Source: Methylomicrobium lacus LW14 (GTDB taxonomy: Bacteria > Pseudomonadota > Gammaproteobacteria > Methylococcales > Methylomonadaceae). Taken from it: DNA of 64,000 nt. The stretch spans positions 1,178,001 to 1,242,000 of the forward strand of contig NZ_AZUN01000001.1 of assembly GCF_000527095.1 (NCBI RefSeq), written 5' to 3'. Of this stretch, positions 27,320 to 36,436 are shown piece by piece. The notes below the pieces were generated by a model. The model was not told where the DNA came from. It saw nothing but the letters and a program-made list of their open reading frames with translations, and ran no database searches. The translations under genes were made by a program, and so were the position numbers. Within the stretch, counting starts at the first letter, position 1. The number at the start of each line of letters is the position of its first letter.

Positions 27320-28729
27320 ATGTCTGTAGAAAATGTACTGAAAATGATCAAGGAAAACGACGTGAAATTCGTCGATTTCCGTTTTTGCGATACCCGCGGC
27401 AAAGAACAGCACGTCACCTTCCCTGCACACTCGATCAGCGAAGACACCTTCGAAGAAGGCAACATGTTCGACGGTTCTTCGATCGCCGGCTGGAAACACA
27501 TCAACGAGTCGGACATGATCCTGATGCCCGATCCAAACTCCGCGGTGATGGACCCTTTCTATGACGACGCGACACTGATCCTGCGCTGCGACATCATCGA
27601 ACCGAAAAACATGCAAGGCTATGAGCGCGATCCGCGTTCGATCGCGAAACGCGCGGAAGGCTACTTGCAATCCACCGGCATCGCCGACACCGCGTTTTTC
27701 GGACCGGAAAATGAATTCTTCATTTTCGACGACGTGCGTTGGGGTTCGGACATGAGTGGCTCTTTCTTCAAGATCGACTCCGAAGAAGCCGGCTGGAACT
27801 CCGAAAAAGTCTATCCCGACGGCAACATCGGCCATCGCCCCGGCGTAAAGGGCGGCTACTTCCCGGTCCCGCCGGTTGACTCGCTGCAAGACATGCGCTC
27901 CGCAATGTGCCAAGTGCTGGGTGAAATGGGTCAGACCGTCGAAGTGCATCACCACGAAGTCGCGACCGCGGGTCAATGCGAAATTGGCGTCCGCTTCAAC
28001 ACTCTGGTCAAAAAAGCCGATGAAGTGCTGGAGTTGAAATATGTAATTGCGAATATCGCGCACGCCTACGGCAAAACCGCGACCTTCATGCCGAAGCCGA
28101 TGGTCGGCGACAACGGCAGCGGCATGCACGTTCACCAATCGCTCTCCAAAGGCGGCGTGAACCTGTTCACCGGCAACCTGTACGGCGGCCTGTCAGAACT
28201 CGCGCTGTATTACATCGGCGGCATCATCAAGCACGCCAGAGCCCTGAACGCCTTCACCAACGCCTCGACCAACAGCTACAAGCGCCTGGTTCCGGGCTTT
28301 GAAGCGCCGGTCATGCTGGCTTATTCCGCCCGCAACCGTTCCGCATCGATCCGTATTCCTTTCGTAAACAATCCGAAAGGCCGCCGCATCGAAGTGCGCT
28401 TCCCGGATTCAACCGCGAACCCTTACCTGGCATTCTCCGCGATGCTGATGGCGGGTCTCGACGGCATCCAAAACAAGATTCATCCGGGTGAAGCGATGGA
28501 CAAAGACTTGTATGACTTGCCGGCCGAAGAAGCCAAAAACATCCCGCAAGTCTGCCATGCGTTCGACCAGGCGCTGGAAGCACTCGATCAAGACCGTGAG
28601 TTCCTGACCCGTGGCGGCGTCTTCACCGACGACGTGATCGACGGCTACATCGACCTGAAAATGGCCGAAGTGACTCGTCTGCGCATGAGCACCCACCCGG
28701 TCGAATACGATATGTACTACAGCTTGTAA
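27320..28729 (+). CDS. glnA: Glutamine synthetase, type I
   Basis: A 469-residue GSI-beta enzyme making glutamine from glutamate and ammonia with ATP. Motifs seen: FDGSSIAGWKHINESDM, FFGPENEFF, the ATP site KPMVGDNGSGMHVHQS, the glutamate site NRSASIRIP and the adenylylation tyrosine in KDLYDLP (about residue 397). The ribosome site is CTAGGAGA. It lies between the NtrC-boxed porin region and ntrBC, the classical order for enteric-type nitrogen control. Confidence 0.97.
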   Translation: MSVENVLKMIKENDVKFVDFRFCDTRGKEQHVTFPAHSISEDTFEEGNMFDGSSIAGWKHINESDMILMPDPNSAVMDPFYDDATLILRCDIIEPKNMQGYERDPRSIAKRAEGYLQSTGIADTAFFGPENEFFIFDDVRWGSDMSGSFFKIDSEEAGWNSEKVYPDGNIGHRPGVKGGYFPVPPVDSLQDMRSAMCQVLGEMGQTVEVHHHEVATAGQCEIGVRFNTLVKKADEVLELKYVIANIAHAYGKTATFMPKPMVGDNGSGMHVHQSLSKGGVNLFTGNLYGGLSELALYYIGGIIKHARALNAFTNASTNSYKRLVPGFEAPVMLAYSARNRSASIRIPFVNNPKGRRIEVRFPDSTANPYLAFSAMLMAGLDGIQNKIHPGEAMDKDLYDLPAEEAKNIPQVCHAFDQALEALDQDREFLTRGGVFTDDVIDGYIDLKMAEVTRLRMSTHPVEYDMYYSL

Positions 28730-28758
28730 AACCGGTTTACACCGCATCGTAGCTCGAC

Positions 28759-28789
28759 AAAAAACGCCCCATAATGGGGCGTTTTTTTT
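28759..28789 (+). terminator. Rho-independent terminator of glnA
   Basis: AAAAAACGCCCC and GGGGCGTTTTTTT arms form a strong stem with an ATAAT loop, 30 bp after the stop codon. It separates glnA from ntrB. Confidence 0.85.
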
Positions 28790-28865
28790 GCTCCGCCCTA
28801 TGCTAATATCCAGGTTAGTAGGTAAACGCGCCCTAATCGTCCTTTTTTCGCACTTTTTTGAACTT

Positions 28866-28881
28866 TGGTCTGTAAATTGCT
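28866..28881 (+). promoter_or_regulatory. Sigma-54 promoter of ntrBC
   Basis: TGGTCTGTAAATTGCT has GG and GC 12 bp apart and a perfect -12 half (ATTGCT). The start site would be near 28892, 35 bp upstream of the ntrB ATG. I did not find an NtrC box close by; the boxes at 27145 are beyond glnA. Confidence 0.65.
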
Positions 28882-28926
28882 TAACTAAAGATCGAAAGGC
28901 TATGAGTTAAATTTTAAGGGCAAGCC

Positions 28927-29976
28927 ATGCATAAAAGGATACTGGATCACCTGAATTCCGCGATTTTATTGTTCGACCAGGATCTGAACCTGGCCTACAT
29001 CAACACCTCGGGCGAAGTGTTGCTGGCCGACAGCGCCAATCAATTGCTCGGTCAAAATGCACAAGACTTATTTAAGACCTCCGATCCGGCCCTGCTCGCC
29101 AATTTGAAACTGTCACTGACGATGGCCGAGCCTCTGCTCGATCGGGCGCTGAGCTTAAACCGGATTGGCCAGACCGTGACGATCACTTTTAGTGCAACGC
29201 CGATCTTAAGCGGCGAAGGACGCACCGAAATTCTGGTCGAATTGTTGCAGGTAGACAATCACCTCAGAATATCGAAAGAAGAACAATTGTTATCGCAACA
29301 AAACACCGCCCGTCTGCTGGTCAGAGGCCTTGCGCACGAAATCAAAAACCCGCTGGGCGGCCTCCGCGGCGCGGCGCAGCTTCTGGATCTGGAGCTGATC
29401 GATCCCGATCTGAAGGAATACACCGGCATCATCATTGCCGAATCGGACCGGCTGCAAGGCTTGATGGACAAGATGCTCGGTCCGAACAAACTGCCGAACA
29501 AAAAGCCGTTGAACATCCATGAGGTACTGGAACGCGTCAGGCAACTGGTCGAAGCCGAAACCAGCGGCAGCCTGTTGATTCTTTGCGACTACGATCCGAG
29601 CATCCCCGAGCTGAAGGCGGACAAGGACCAGTTGATTCAGGCCGTGTTGAACATCGTCCGCAACGCGGTGCAGGCCGTCGACGGCGCCGGCGTGATCAGG
29701 ATCAAAACCCGCATCAAACGCAATGTCACAATCGGGCGCAAATGCCACAAACTGACGGTCAAAATCGACATTACCGACAACGGCCCCGGCATCGACGCCG
29801 AAATGATGAATCAGATTTTTTATCCGATGATCACCGGACGCCCGGAAGGCACCGGCCTTGGCTTGTCGATCGCGCACTCGCTGATCAGCCAGCACAGCGG
29901 CCTGATCGAATGCCAGAGCGAACCCGGCAACACCACCTTTTCCATCCTGTTACCGATAGAGTCCGGCCATGACTAA
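28927..29976 (+). CDS. ntrB: Nitrogen regulation sensor kinase NtrB
   Basis: A 349-residue cytosolic kinase: an N-terminal PAS domain (about 5-110), the H-box RGLAHEIKNPLGGLRGAAQLL with the phospho-accepting His (about residue 139), and the ATPase boxes NIVRNAVQAV, ITDNGPGID and GTGLGLSIAHSLI. NtrB sets NtrC phosphorylation in response to PII uridylylation. It overlaps ntrC by 8 bp. Confidence 0.95.
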   Translation: MHKRILDHLNSAILLFDQDLNLAYINTSGEVLLADSANQLLGQNAQDLFKTSDPALLANLKLSLTMAEPLLDRALSLNRIGQTVTITFSATPILSGEGRTEILVELLQVDNHLRISKEEQLLSQQNTARLLVRGLAHEIKNPLGGLRGAAQLLDLELIDPDLKEYTGIIIAESDRLQGLMDKMLGPNKLPNKKPLNIHEVLERVRQLVEAETSGSLLILCDYDPSIPELKADKDQLIQAVLNIVRNAVQAVDGAGVIRIKTRIKRNVTIGRKCHKLTVKIDITDNGPGIDAEMMNQIFYPMITGRPEGTGLGLSIAHSLISQHSGLIECQSEPGNTTFSILLPIESGHD

Positions 29977-31378
29977 ACCCGAAACTGTATGGATCATAGA
30001 CGACGACAAATCGATCCGCTGGGTCGTCGAAAAGGCGCTGCAGAAAGCCAACATGCAGACAATGAGCTTTGCGAGCGCGAAGGAAGTGTTGAACGCGCTG
30101 CAACACGACAAACCCGACGCCCTGCTGACCGACATCCGGATGCCCGGCATGGACGGCTTCGAACTTCTGGACCGCGTGCAGAAAAATTATCCGGACCTGC
30201 CGGTGATCATCATGACCGCGCATTCGGACCTCGAGAGCGCGGTATCGGCCTTTCACGGCGGCGCCTTCGAATACCTGCCCAAACCCTTCGACATCAACGA
30301 GGTCGTCGAACTGGCCCAGCGCGCCTGCACGCACAGCCGCCAGCAGCAGGAAAACCAGAAAGAAGCCGCCGCGCTCGAGTCGGCACCCGAAATCATCGGT
30401 GCCGCGCCGGCGATGCAGGAAGTCTTCCGCGCGATCGGCCGGCTGGCGCGCTCGAACATCACCGTGCTGATCAACGGCGAATCGGGCACCGGCAAGGAAC
30501 TGGTCGCCAAAGCCCTGCACAAGCACAGCCCGCGCGCGAAAAACCCGTTCATCGCGCTGAACATGGCCGCGATTCCGAAAGACCTGATGGAATCGGAACT
30601 GTTCGGCCATGAAAAAGGCGCCTTTACCGGCGCACAGGCCCGGCGCGCCGGACGTTTCGAACAGGCCAACGGCGGCACGCTGTTTCTCGATGAGATCGGC
30701 GACATGCCGGCGGAACTGCAAACGCGCCTGCTCCGCGTGCTCGCCGACGGCGAGTTTTATCCGGTCGGAGCACATCTTTCGGTCAAGGTCGATGTGCGCA
30801 TCATTGCCGCGACGCACCAGAATCTCGAAGTGCTGGTCGAACAGTGCCGCTTCCGCGAAGACCTGTTCCACCGCCTGAACGTGATCAGGATACACATTCC
30901 GCCGCTGCGCGACCGCAAACAGGACATCCCGCTCTTGCTCAGACATTTTCTGAGCCAGGCCGCGCAGGAACTGAATACCGAAGTCAAGACCCTGCGCCCG
31001 GATGCGGAAAACTATCTCAGCAGCCTGGACTGGCCCGGCAACGTCCGCCAGCTCGAAAACTGCTGCCGCTGGCTGACCGTGATGGCGTCCGGCCGCGAGG
31101 TCCACCAGCACGACCTGCCGCCCGAATTATTGAACAAGCCCCAGGAAAAGGAAGCGGAAAGCGGCAATTGGGAGTCGATGCTCAGATCCTGGATCGACCG
31201 CCAGCTGCTGACCAAGGAACACGAGGTCGCCAAGCAAACGATCCCGACAGTCGAAACGATCCTGATCCAGGCCGCGTTAAATTTCACCCACGGCAAACGG
31301 CACGAAGCGGCCATTTTGCTGGGTTATGGCAGGAACACCCTGACCCGTAAAATCAAAGAGTTGGGCATCGAGGAATAA
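29969..31378 (+). CDS. ntrC: Nitrogen regulation response regulator NtrC
   Basis: A 469-residue sigma-54 activator: receiver domain with the phospho-acceptor Asp in LLTDIRMPGMDG (about residue 54), AAA+ domain with Walker A GESGTGKE, the sigma-54 contact loop GAFTGA and Walker B GGTLFLDEIGD, and a C-terminal Fis-type helix-turn-helix (EAAILLGYGRNTLTRKIKEL). It should act on the boxes at 25395-25439 and 27145-27181. Confidence 0.95.
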   Translation: MTKPETVWIIDDDKSIRWVVEKALQKANMQTMSFASAKEVLNALQHDKPDALLTDIRMPGMDGFELLDRVQKNYPDLPVIIMTAHSDLESAVSAFHGGAFEYLPKPFDINEVVELAQRACTHSRQQQENQKEAAALESAPEIIGAAPAMQEVFRAIGRLARSNITVLINGESGTGKELVAKALHKHSPRAKNPFIALNMAAIPKDLMESELFGHEKGAFTGAQARRAGRFEQANGGTLFLDEIGDMPAELQTRLLRVLADGEFYPVGAHLSVKVDVRIIAATHQNLEVLVEQCRFREDLFHRLNVIRIHIPPLRDRKQDIPLLLRHFLSQAAQELNTEVKTLRPDAENYLSSLDWPGNVRQLENCCRWLTVMASGREVHQHDLPPELLNKPQEKEAESGNWESMLRSWIDRQLLTKEHEVAKQTIPTVETILIQAALNFTHGKRHEAAILLGYGRNTLTRKIKELGIEE

Positions 31379-31464
31379 AAAATAAGGGGTATGACGGGAA
31401 CAGAATCCTCATCATGGCCCAACAATAAAACACCTTAAAACGGGCATCGTAAGCGCTGAAAAAA

Positions 31465-32889
31465 TCAAAATAGGCCTTGTGCCCACCGGCAACGATTTCT
31501 ATCAGGACATAAAGCACACGTCGTAGTGCCGCATTTCAACTGGTACTTGTCGATCAATCGGTGCAGGCTAACCCGGGAAATACCAAGTAATTCCGCGGCG
31601 CGGCTGACATTATTATTGGACTGGTACAGACTGGCGACAATCATATCGCGATCTGACAAGGCGCGCGCTTCTGCAAGAGGTCGCAGTATGCGTTCCTTAA
31701 CGCGTCTTTCAAGGTTCAGATCCTCGGGGGTCAGCAGACGGTTTTCCGACATGACAACGGCATCGCGAATACAATTGATTAATTCTCGGACATTACCCGG
31801 CCAATGGTGATTCTTTAAAACAAATAGAGCATCTGAATTAAATCCTTTCGCCTTATATTTATTTTGATTTGCGGTAAATTTATTAAAATAATACCAAGCC
31901 AATTGTTCTATGTCGCCGTCTCTTTCTCGCAGCGGCGGGGTTGTCAATACCAGCTCCCGAAGGCGATAATAAAGGTCTTCCCGGAAGTTTCCTTTTTGCA
32001 CGGCTTCCTTTAAATTTACATGGGTAGCGGCAATAACCCGCGCATTGACAGGTACCTTTACCACTCCGCCGATACGTACGATCACTCGTTCTTCGAGAAA
32101 CCGTAACAGATTAACTTGCTGTTCTAATGGCAGGTCGCCGATCTCATCCAAAAACAGCGTCCCGCCCTGAGCCGATTCAATCCGACCTATTTTTTGCTGT
32201 TGTGCTCCGGTAAATGCGCCTTTTTCATAACCGAACAGTTCGGCTTGAATCAAATCTTTCGGGAACGCGCCACAGTTTATTGCAACTAACGTATTCCCGG
32301 AGCGGCTTGAATGATAATGAATGGCGTTAGCGACCAACTCCTTCCCTGTTCCGGTTTCGCCTTTGATGAGCACCGAGCAGTCTTCTTGGTAAGTTTTTTC
32401 AAGTCTCCTGAAGAACTCTAACATTACTGGACTGCTTCCAATAATTCCATAGTTAGAGGCATATTCGGCAAAACCTTTTTGCGCGCTGGCGGCAATTTCA
32501 GCCATGCCATGGGCATGGCCCAAAGCAAAAACCAAGCGATCCATTTCGATTGGAATAGTTAAATAATCGTAACAATATTCATTGATTAATTTACTTTCTA
32601 AGGAAGAAGGTAAAATCTCTGGCATACATTCTTTCGGCAACCCCATTATCCAATTAATCTGACTGAATGAATAAAATAAGCGGTTGATCTCCATACGGAA
32701 CGTATTTTCATTGCATTGACTGATTAAGCATAAGCCGACATGGATGTCATGGTTGCTTAATATATTGGAGGCCTGATCAGAATTGTTAGCAACATGCACA
32801 TTCCAGTTAAGGTCTGTTAGATTTTTAGCTATGCCATTTTCACAATCAGGAGGTTGAAAAATAATCACTTTACGCTCTTTGCCAGGCAT
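31465..32889 (-). CDS. Sigma-54-dependent activator, VpsR-like
   Basis: A 474-residue enhancer-binding protein. The N-terminal 130 residues resemble a VpsR-type receiver domain, but the usual phospho-acceptor region reads HVGLCLISQ, with no aspartate. The AAA+ core is complete: GETGTGKE, GYEKGAFTGAQ, GGTLFLDEIGDLP. A Fis-type helix-turn-helix (VSRAAELLGISRVSLHRLIDK) is followed by an unusual tail with four cysteines, CGTTTCALCPDRNRC. It is convergent with ntrC. As the nearest activator to the two sigma-54 multicopper oxidase promoters, it is their likely regulator (inference). Confidence 0.85.
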   Translation of the reverse strand: MPGKERKVIIFQPPDCENGIAKNLTDLNWNVHVANNSDQASNILSNHDIHVGLCLISQCNENTFRMEINRLFYSFSQINWIMGLPKECMPEILPSSLESKLINEYCYDYLTIPIEMDRLVFALGHAHGMAEIAASAQKGFAEYASNYGIIGSSPVMLEFFRRLEKTYQEDCSVLIKGETGTGKELVANAIHYHSSRSGNTLVAINCGAFPKDLIQAELFGYEKGAFTGAQQQKIGRIESAQGGTLFLDEIGDLPLEQQVNLLRFLEERVIVRIGGVVKVPVNARVIAATHVNLKEAVQKGNFREDLYYRLRELVLTTPPLRERDGDIEQLAWYYFNKFTANQNKYKAKGFNSDALFVLKNHHWPGNVRELINCIRDAVVMSENRLLTPEDLNLERRVKERILRPLAEARALSDRDMIVASLYQSNNNVSRAAELLGISRVSLHRLIDKYQLKCGTTTCALCPDRNRCRWAQGLF

Positions 32890-33394
32890 ATCTTTATCTC
32901 CAAAAATAAAACCTCGGGGATTTTGTGATTCTATAAAATCACATACGCTCTAAGCGCTTAACACAAAGCTCGCTAGCACTGCGTCTTTATAAATTCAATG
33001 CGTTACGGCAAATCAGGACGGCAAAAAGTTCTCGCTACCGGCTTAAAATTCACTTGTGATCGCTTGCCGCAGAACCATTGAGTTTAATGACTTCTTGCTA
33101 TTGCAAACCTTCTTTTTCCCTGAATCGCCATTTCCGCGCTTAAGCATGCCCTAACACAAAATATAAGGTAATTGTCCTCTCAAGTTGTGAAAAATTCAGT
33201 GCGTCAACGTACATAAAGCCAAAGCACCAGACCGGCTTCGATTCGATAGGTACTCGTTCACAAAGATTTTTTGTGTGCTTATCGAAAGGCCGTGCAACCT
33301 TTTATTAAGTCATTATTAATCATAGAGTTTGTGCGGATATTTTCACAAAATAAACCGCTTGTCTATAGCCCTTTAGTCTACTTTGTTTTCGTTT
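32890..33394. other. Intergenic region upstream of the VpsR-like gene
   Basis: No gene is seen in about 500 bp. The minus-strand ribosome site for the regulator gene lies just after 32890 (GGAGATAAAG). The right part abuts IS66 and, joined to the sequence beyond the element, would have been continuous with the promoter module of the first oxidase operon. Confidence 0.4.
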
Positions 33395-33448
33395 GACGAA
33401 TCGTAAGCGTCCAACCCTACCACATAGCGAGGTTGATGGGGGCGTGAT

Positions 33449-35041
33449 TTAATGTGATTTGCCGAAAGGCAGTAGTTCGTCGATACGGCTGTTAGGCCAG
33501 GTAGGCAGTTTTTCGAGGGTGTCTTTTAGACAGGCCGAAGGATCGAGGCCGTTGAGCTTGGCCGTGCCGAGCAAGGTTTGAATCACAGCCGCGCGCTTTC
33601 CGGCGCGTTCCGAGCCGGCAAAGAGCCAGTTCTTTTTACCCAAAGCGATAGGTCGGATGCTGTTTTCAATCGGGTTGTTGTCGATTGGCAGATCGCCGGT
33701 TTCAGCATAGCGTGTGAGAGCGATCCAGCGTTTCAAGCTGTAGTCGATGGCTTTAGCGGTCGCGGTATTGGGCGCGGCGTGGGTTCGGGTGCGTTGCAGC
33801 CAGTCGTGCAGGCCGGCCAGTGCCGGCCGGCTTTTCTCGGCACGCAGGCGTTGGCGTTCCGCTGAACTCAGGCTTTGGCCTTCGGCTTCAATCGCATACA
33901 GCACCGCGATGCGCTGTAAGGCTTCTTGCGCAATCGGGCTCTGGCTGGCCTGGAACAGGTCGAAGAATTTCCGCCGCGCATGCGCCCAACACGCCAGTTC
34001 GATACATGGCTCAAGCCGAAGTCGAGTTTCGGGATGGGCGCGGGCGGCCGCAAACAAGGCTTTATAGCCGGCGTAGTCGTCGACCACGAGATGGCCTTGC
34101 CAATCGCCTAGAAACTGCCCGGCATGCCGGCCGCTGCGACCGGCTTGATAGTCGAAGACGATGATCTTGGGCCCCGGTTGTAGGTCATTGCTGCGGTAGG
34201 CCCACAGGTAGGCTTTCTTGGTTTTGCCGTTGCCGGGATCCAGTTGCGGCACCGGCGTTTCATCGGCATGAAGACTCGGCCGTTGTTGAAGATGCCAGGC
34301 CAGGCGATCCGCCAAAGGTTCCAAGGCGACGCCGAGACGTCCGACCCAGTCGGCCAGGGTGGAACGGGACAAGATCACGCCGTCGCGGGCGGCGATCTGC
34401 TCCAAGCGGTAGAGCGGCAGATGGTCCTGGAATTTGCTGATCATCACCCAGCTCAACAAGCCGACCGCCGCCAGACCGCCATCGATCACCGCCGGCGGAA
34501 TCGACGCCGCCGTCACGGTCTCGCAGCTCCGGCAGGCATATTGCGGGCGGATATGGCGATGGACGAAGAACTTCGCCGGCTCGACATCCAGTTGCTCGGT
34601 CACATCTTCGCCGATCTTGACCAACTCCCGGCCGCAGTGCCCGCAGGTGCAGGATTCGGGTTCGTGGCGGTGTTCGATGCGCGGCAAGTGAGACGGTAAC
34701 GGTTGCCGGCCGGCGCGCAGGCGTTTGGGGCGGACCACCGTGGTACAAGGACTGGCATCTTGCAGTTGCTCGACTTCCGCGTCGATGGCCGAAATATCCG
34801 TGTTCCAGGTTTCCTCGAACACATCCCGCTGCAGCGGGGCCAAGGCTTCGCTCTTGGTGCTGAAACGGATGCGCTTGTAATACGCCAACTCGTGGGTCAG
34901 CGCGGCGATTTTGACGTCTTTGCTCTGAATGGCTTTGGCATCCCGCTCAGCCTGCTCGATCAGCGCTTGAATCAATGCGGCTACTTCGGTTTTTGCCGAA
35001 GGCTCCAGGTTCAACTGATCGAGTTTGGCGAGGGGATTCAT
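33449..35041 (-). CDS. tnpC: IS66 transposase TnpC
   Basis: A 530-residue IS66 DDE transposase: N-terminal coiled-coil/zinc-finger region (CTCGHCGRELVKIGEDVTEQL), catalytic core (LHADETPVPQLDPG, LVVDDYAGYK) and the C-terminal motif DNNPIENSIRPIALGKKNWLF. ATG at 35041 (MNPLAKLDQLN) is chosen over an upstream in-frame start. Confidence 0.92.
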   Translation of the reverse strand: MNPLAKLDQLNLEPSAKTEVAALIQALIEQAERDAKAIQSKDVKIAALTHELAYYKRIRFSTKSEALAPLQRDVFEETWNTDISAIDAEVEQLQDASPCTTVVRPKRLRAGRQPLPSHLPRIEHRHEPESCTCGHCGRELVKIGEDVTEQLDVEPAKFFVHRHIRPQYACRSCETVTAASIPPAVIDGGLAAVGLLSWVMISKFQDHLPLYRLEQIAARDGVILSRSTLADWVGRLGVALEPLADRLAWHLQQRPSLHADETPVPQLDPGNGKTKKAYLWAYRSNDLQPGPKIIVFDYQAGRSGRHAGQFLGDWQGHLVVDDYAGYKALFAAARAHPETRLRLEPCIELACWAHARRKFFDLFQASQSPIAQEALQRIAVLYAIEAEGQSLSSAERQRLRAEKSRPALAGLHDWLQRTRTHAAPNTATAKAIDYSLKRWIALTRYAETGDLPIDNNPIENSIRPIALGKKNWLFAGSERAGKRAAVIQTLLGTAKLNGLDPSACLKDTLEKLPTWPNSRIDELLPFGKSH

Positions 35042-35105
35042 GGCCGTTATTATACTGCATAAACCCACTGAACGCCTTGATTTTACTAGGTTTCAATACC
35101 GTGCC

Positions 35106-35456
35106 TTACACCCGCCATTCTGTTGACGGTTGTGCCGATAGCCGTTGCCAATCGACACCAGCCACAAGCCACTGCCACTGGGCCTGACTGAGCGCAAAGA
35201 CCGGGTCAGAGGCTTTGGGCCAAACAAAACTGCCTCGATGCAACCGCCGCTGGCACAGCCAAACCCCATTGCCGTCCCACAGCAACAGGCGCAAGCGGTT
35301 GCCGGCACGGTTGCGGAAGATAAAGGCCGATCCGCAGCCAGGCGGGTGCCCCAGGCTTTGCTGGACGATTGCGGTTAAGCCATCCAGGCCGCGCCGCATA
35401 TCGACCGGCGCCACCGCCAGCCAGATCTGTGCCGGACTCGCAATCAAGCCAGGCAT
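35106..35456 (-). CDS. tnpB: IS66 accessory protein TnpB
   Basis: A 116-residue IS66 Orf2 protein, recognised by VAPVDMRRGLDGLTAIVQQ, AFIFRNRAGNRLRLLLWDGNG and the WLCQRRLHRG-type middle. It overlaps tnpA by 13 bp. Confidence 0.92.
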   Translation of the reverse strand: MPGLIASPAQIWLAVAPVDMRRGLDGLTAIVQQSLGHPPGCGSAFIFRNRAGNRLRLLLWDGNGVWLCQRRLHRGSFVWPKASDPVFALSQAQWQWLVAGVDWQRLSAQPSTEWRV

Positions 35457-35731
35457 CGCAACAACTCAGCCACCCAGCGCGCTGATACGGTAGCGGACAA
35501 CTCCAGGCGGTGACCTTGGGCATGCGTGAAGACAATCGCGGCAGGCGCAGACGGCTGAACATGCACCGGTATTAAGGCTGCCGACTCTGGCTGGGGCAAT
35601 TTGCGATAGTCGCTCAAACGCGCCGTGAAGGTACGGACATTGAGTTGCCGCTCGGCGCAATACGCGGCTTGTGATAGCCCGCTACGTTGCCACGCTTCAA
35701 TATGCTGACGCCATTTCGCTGTGATAGCCAT
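35444..35731 (-). CDS. tnpA: IS66 accessory protein TnpA
   Basis: A 95-residue helix-turn-helix protein of the IS66 Orf1 group (WRQHIEAWQRSGLSQAAYCAERQLNVRTFTARLSDYRK in two helices). First gene of the element. Confidence 0.88.
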   Translation of the reverse strand: MAITAKWRQHIEAWQRSGLSQAAYCAERQLNVRTFTARLSDYRKLPQPESAALIPVHVQPSAPAAIVFTHAQGHRLELSATVSARWVAELLRCLA

Positions 35732-35829
35732 GCCAAAACTCCTGACAAAAAAAGGACAGGATGCAACAGACGAAAATTATTTTATAGGCGGTACGGTTGA
35801 ACGCTTACGACGAATCCGCAACGGAGCCG

Positions 35830-36293
35830 CTTCATAAACAAGATACACTCTCATGTAATAAATATAAATAAGTCAAAAAGACATTGATTTTAAAAATATA
35901 AATCTTGTTTTTAATCGATGCTATGGGAAGAGTGTCACAAGTCTGAGGGGCAATCATCTTAGTCGTGTTACACCTACGATTTGCTCTTTTTCACCCCACA
36001 GTGCCGCTTCATTGCCAGGATCGAAACGATTGCAATCATTTCTGAAGTGCAAACGACAATGCCGTTTTCCTCCTTTAAATTTCTCTAAGCGACTGATTTA
36101 ATGGAATTGATCCGTGTGTACTCACACTTGAATCGGTGCCTGCACGCAAATACAGTCTCGCCTCTCCACAAGCCCTACCGCCGCTTTCTACATCCTTCTC
36201 TGTATCCCAAACACTACAGCCATCCCTTCCGAAGAATCTCCTCCAGCGCGCATAACATGATTTTTATTTTATAAATCAATATCTTGTGTAATA
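35830..36293 (+). promoter_or_regulatory. Upstream activating module of oxidase operon A
   Basis: No gene is present. The stretch is homologous to 48480-48943 upstream of operon B, with conserved blocks at matching distances from the sigma-54 promoter: ACAAGATACA near 35842, TTGATTTTAAA at 35884, and a 45-bp core starting GTGTTACACCT at 35965 (329 bp upstream; 321 bp in B). The module probably contains the activator sites. IS66 is inserted just before it. Confidence 0.6.
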
Positions 36294-36308
36294 TGGCATA
36301 ACTATTGC
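36294..36308 (+). promoter_or_regulatory. Sigma-54 promoter of oxidase operon A
   Basis: TGGCATAACTATTGC: the GG (36295-36296) and GC (36307-36308) are 12 bp apart, and both halves match the sigma-54 consensus. Transcription should start near 36320. Confidence 0.8.
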
Positions 36309-36331
36309 GTCTGCGCTATGTAGGCAAAATT

Positions 36332-36393
36332 ATGGGCGTTGCTTAATTTATTCTCATAGAACAACCCATAAGTTCGAGCCCGATGCCCTACTA
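36332..36393 (+). ncRNA. Conserved 5' leader element, operon A
   Basis: About 62 bases, ATGGGCGTT to CCGATGCCCTACTA, recur at 48983-49045 in operon B at the same distance (24-25 bp) after the sigma-54 -12 element. ATGGG and CCCAT can pair as the base of a hairpin; the outer pair is A-T here and G-T in the other copy. It would be at the very 5' end of the transcript. Function unknown. Confidence 0.45.
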
Positions 36394-36436
36394 AAAAACC
36401 TTAATAAAGTAAACGCCATAGTATGAGGTATTCAAA

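Larger units (their letters stand above)
33403..35808. mobile_element. Complete IS66-family element with 8-bp target duplication
   Basis: Inverted ends GTAAGCGTCCAACCCTACC (33403) and GTAAGCGTTCAACCGTACC (read inward from 35808) enclose tnpA, tnpB and tnpC. The 8-bp sequence GACGAATC occurs directly on both sides (33395-33402 and 35809-35816), the duplication length typical of IS66. Intact genes and a perfect duplication indicate a recent insertion. Confidence 0.92.
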
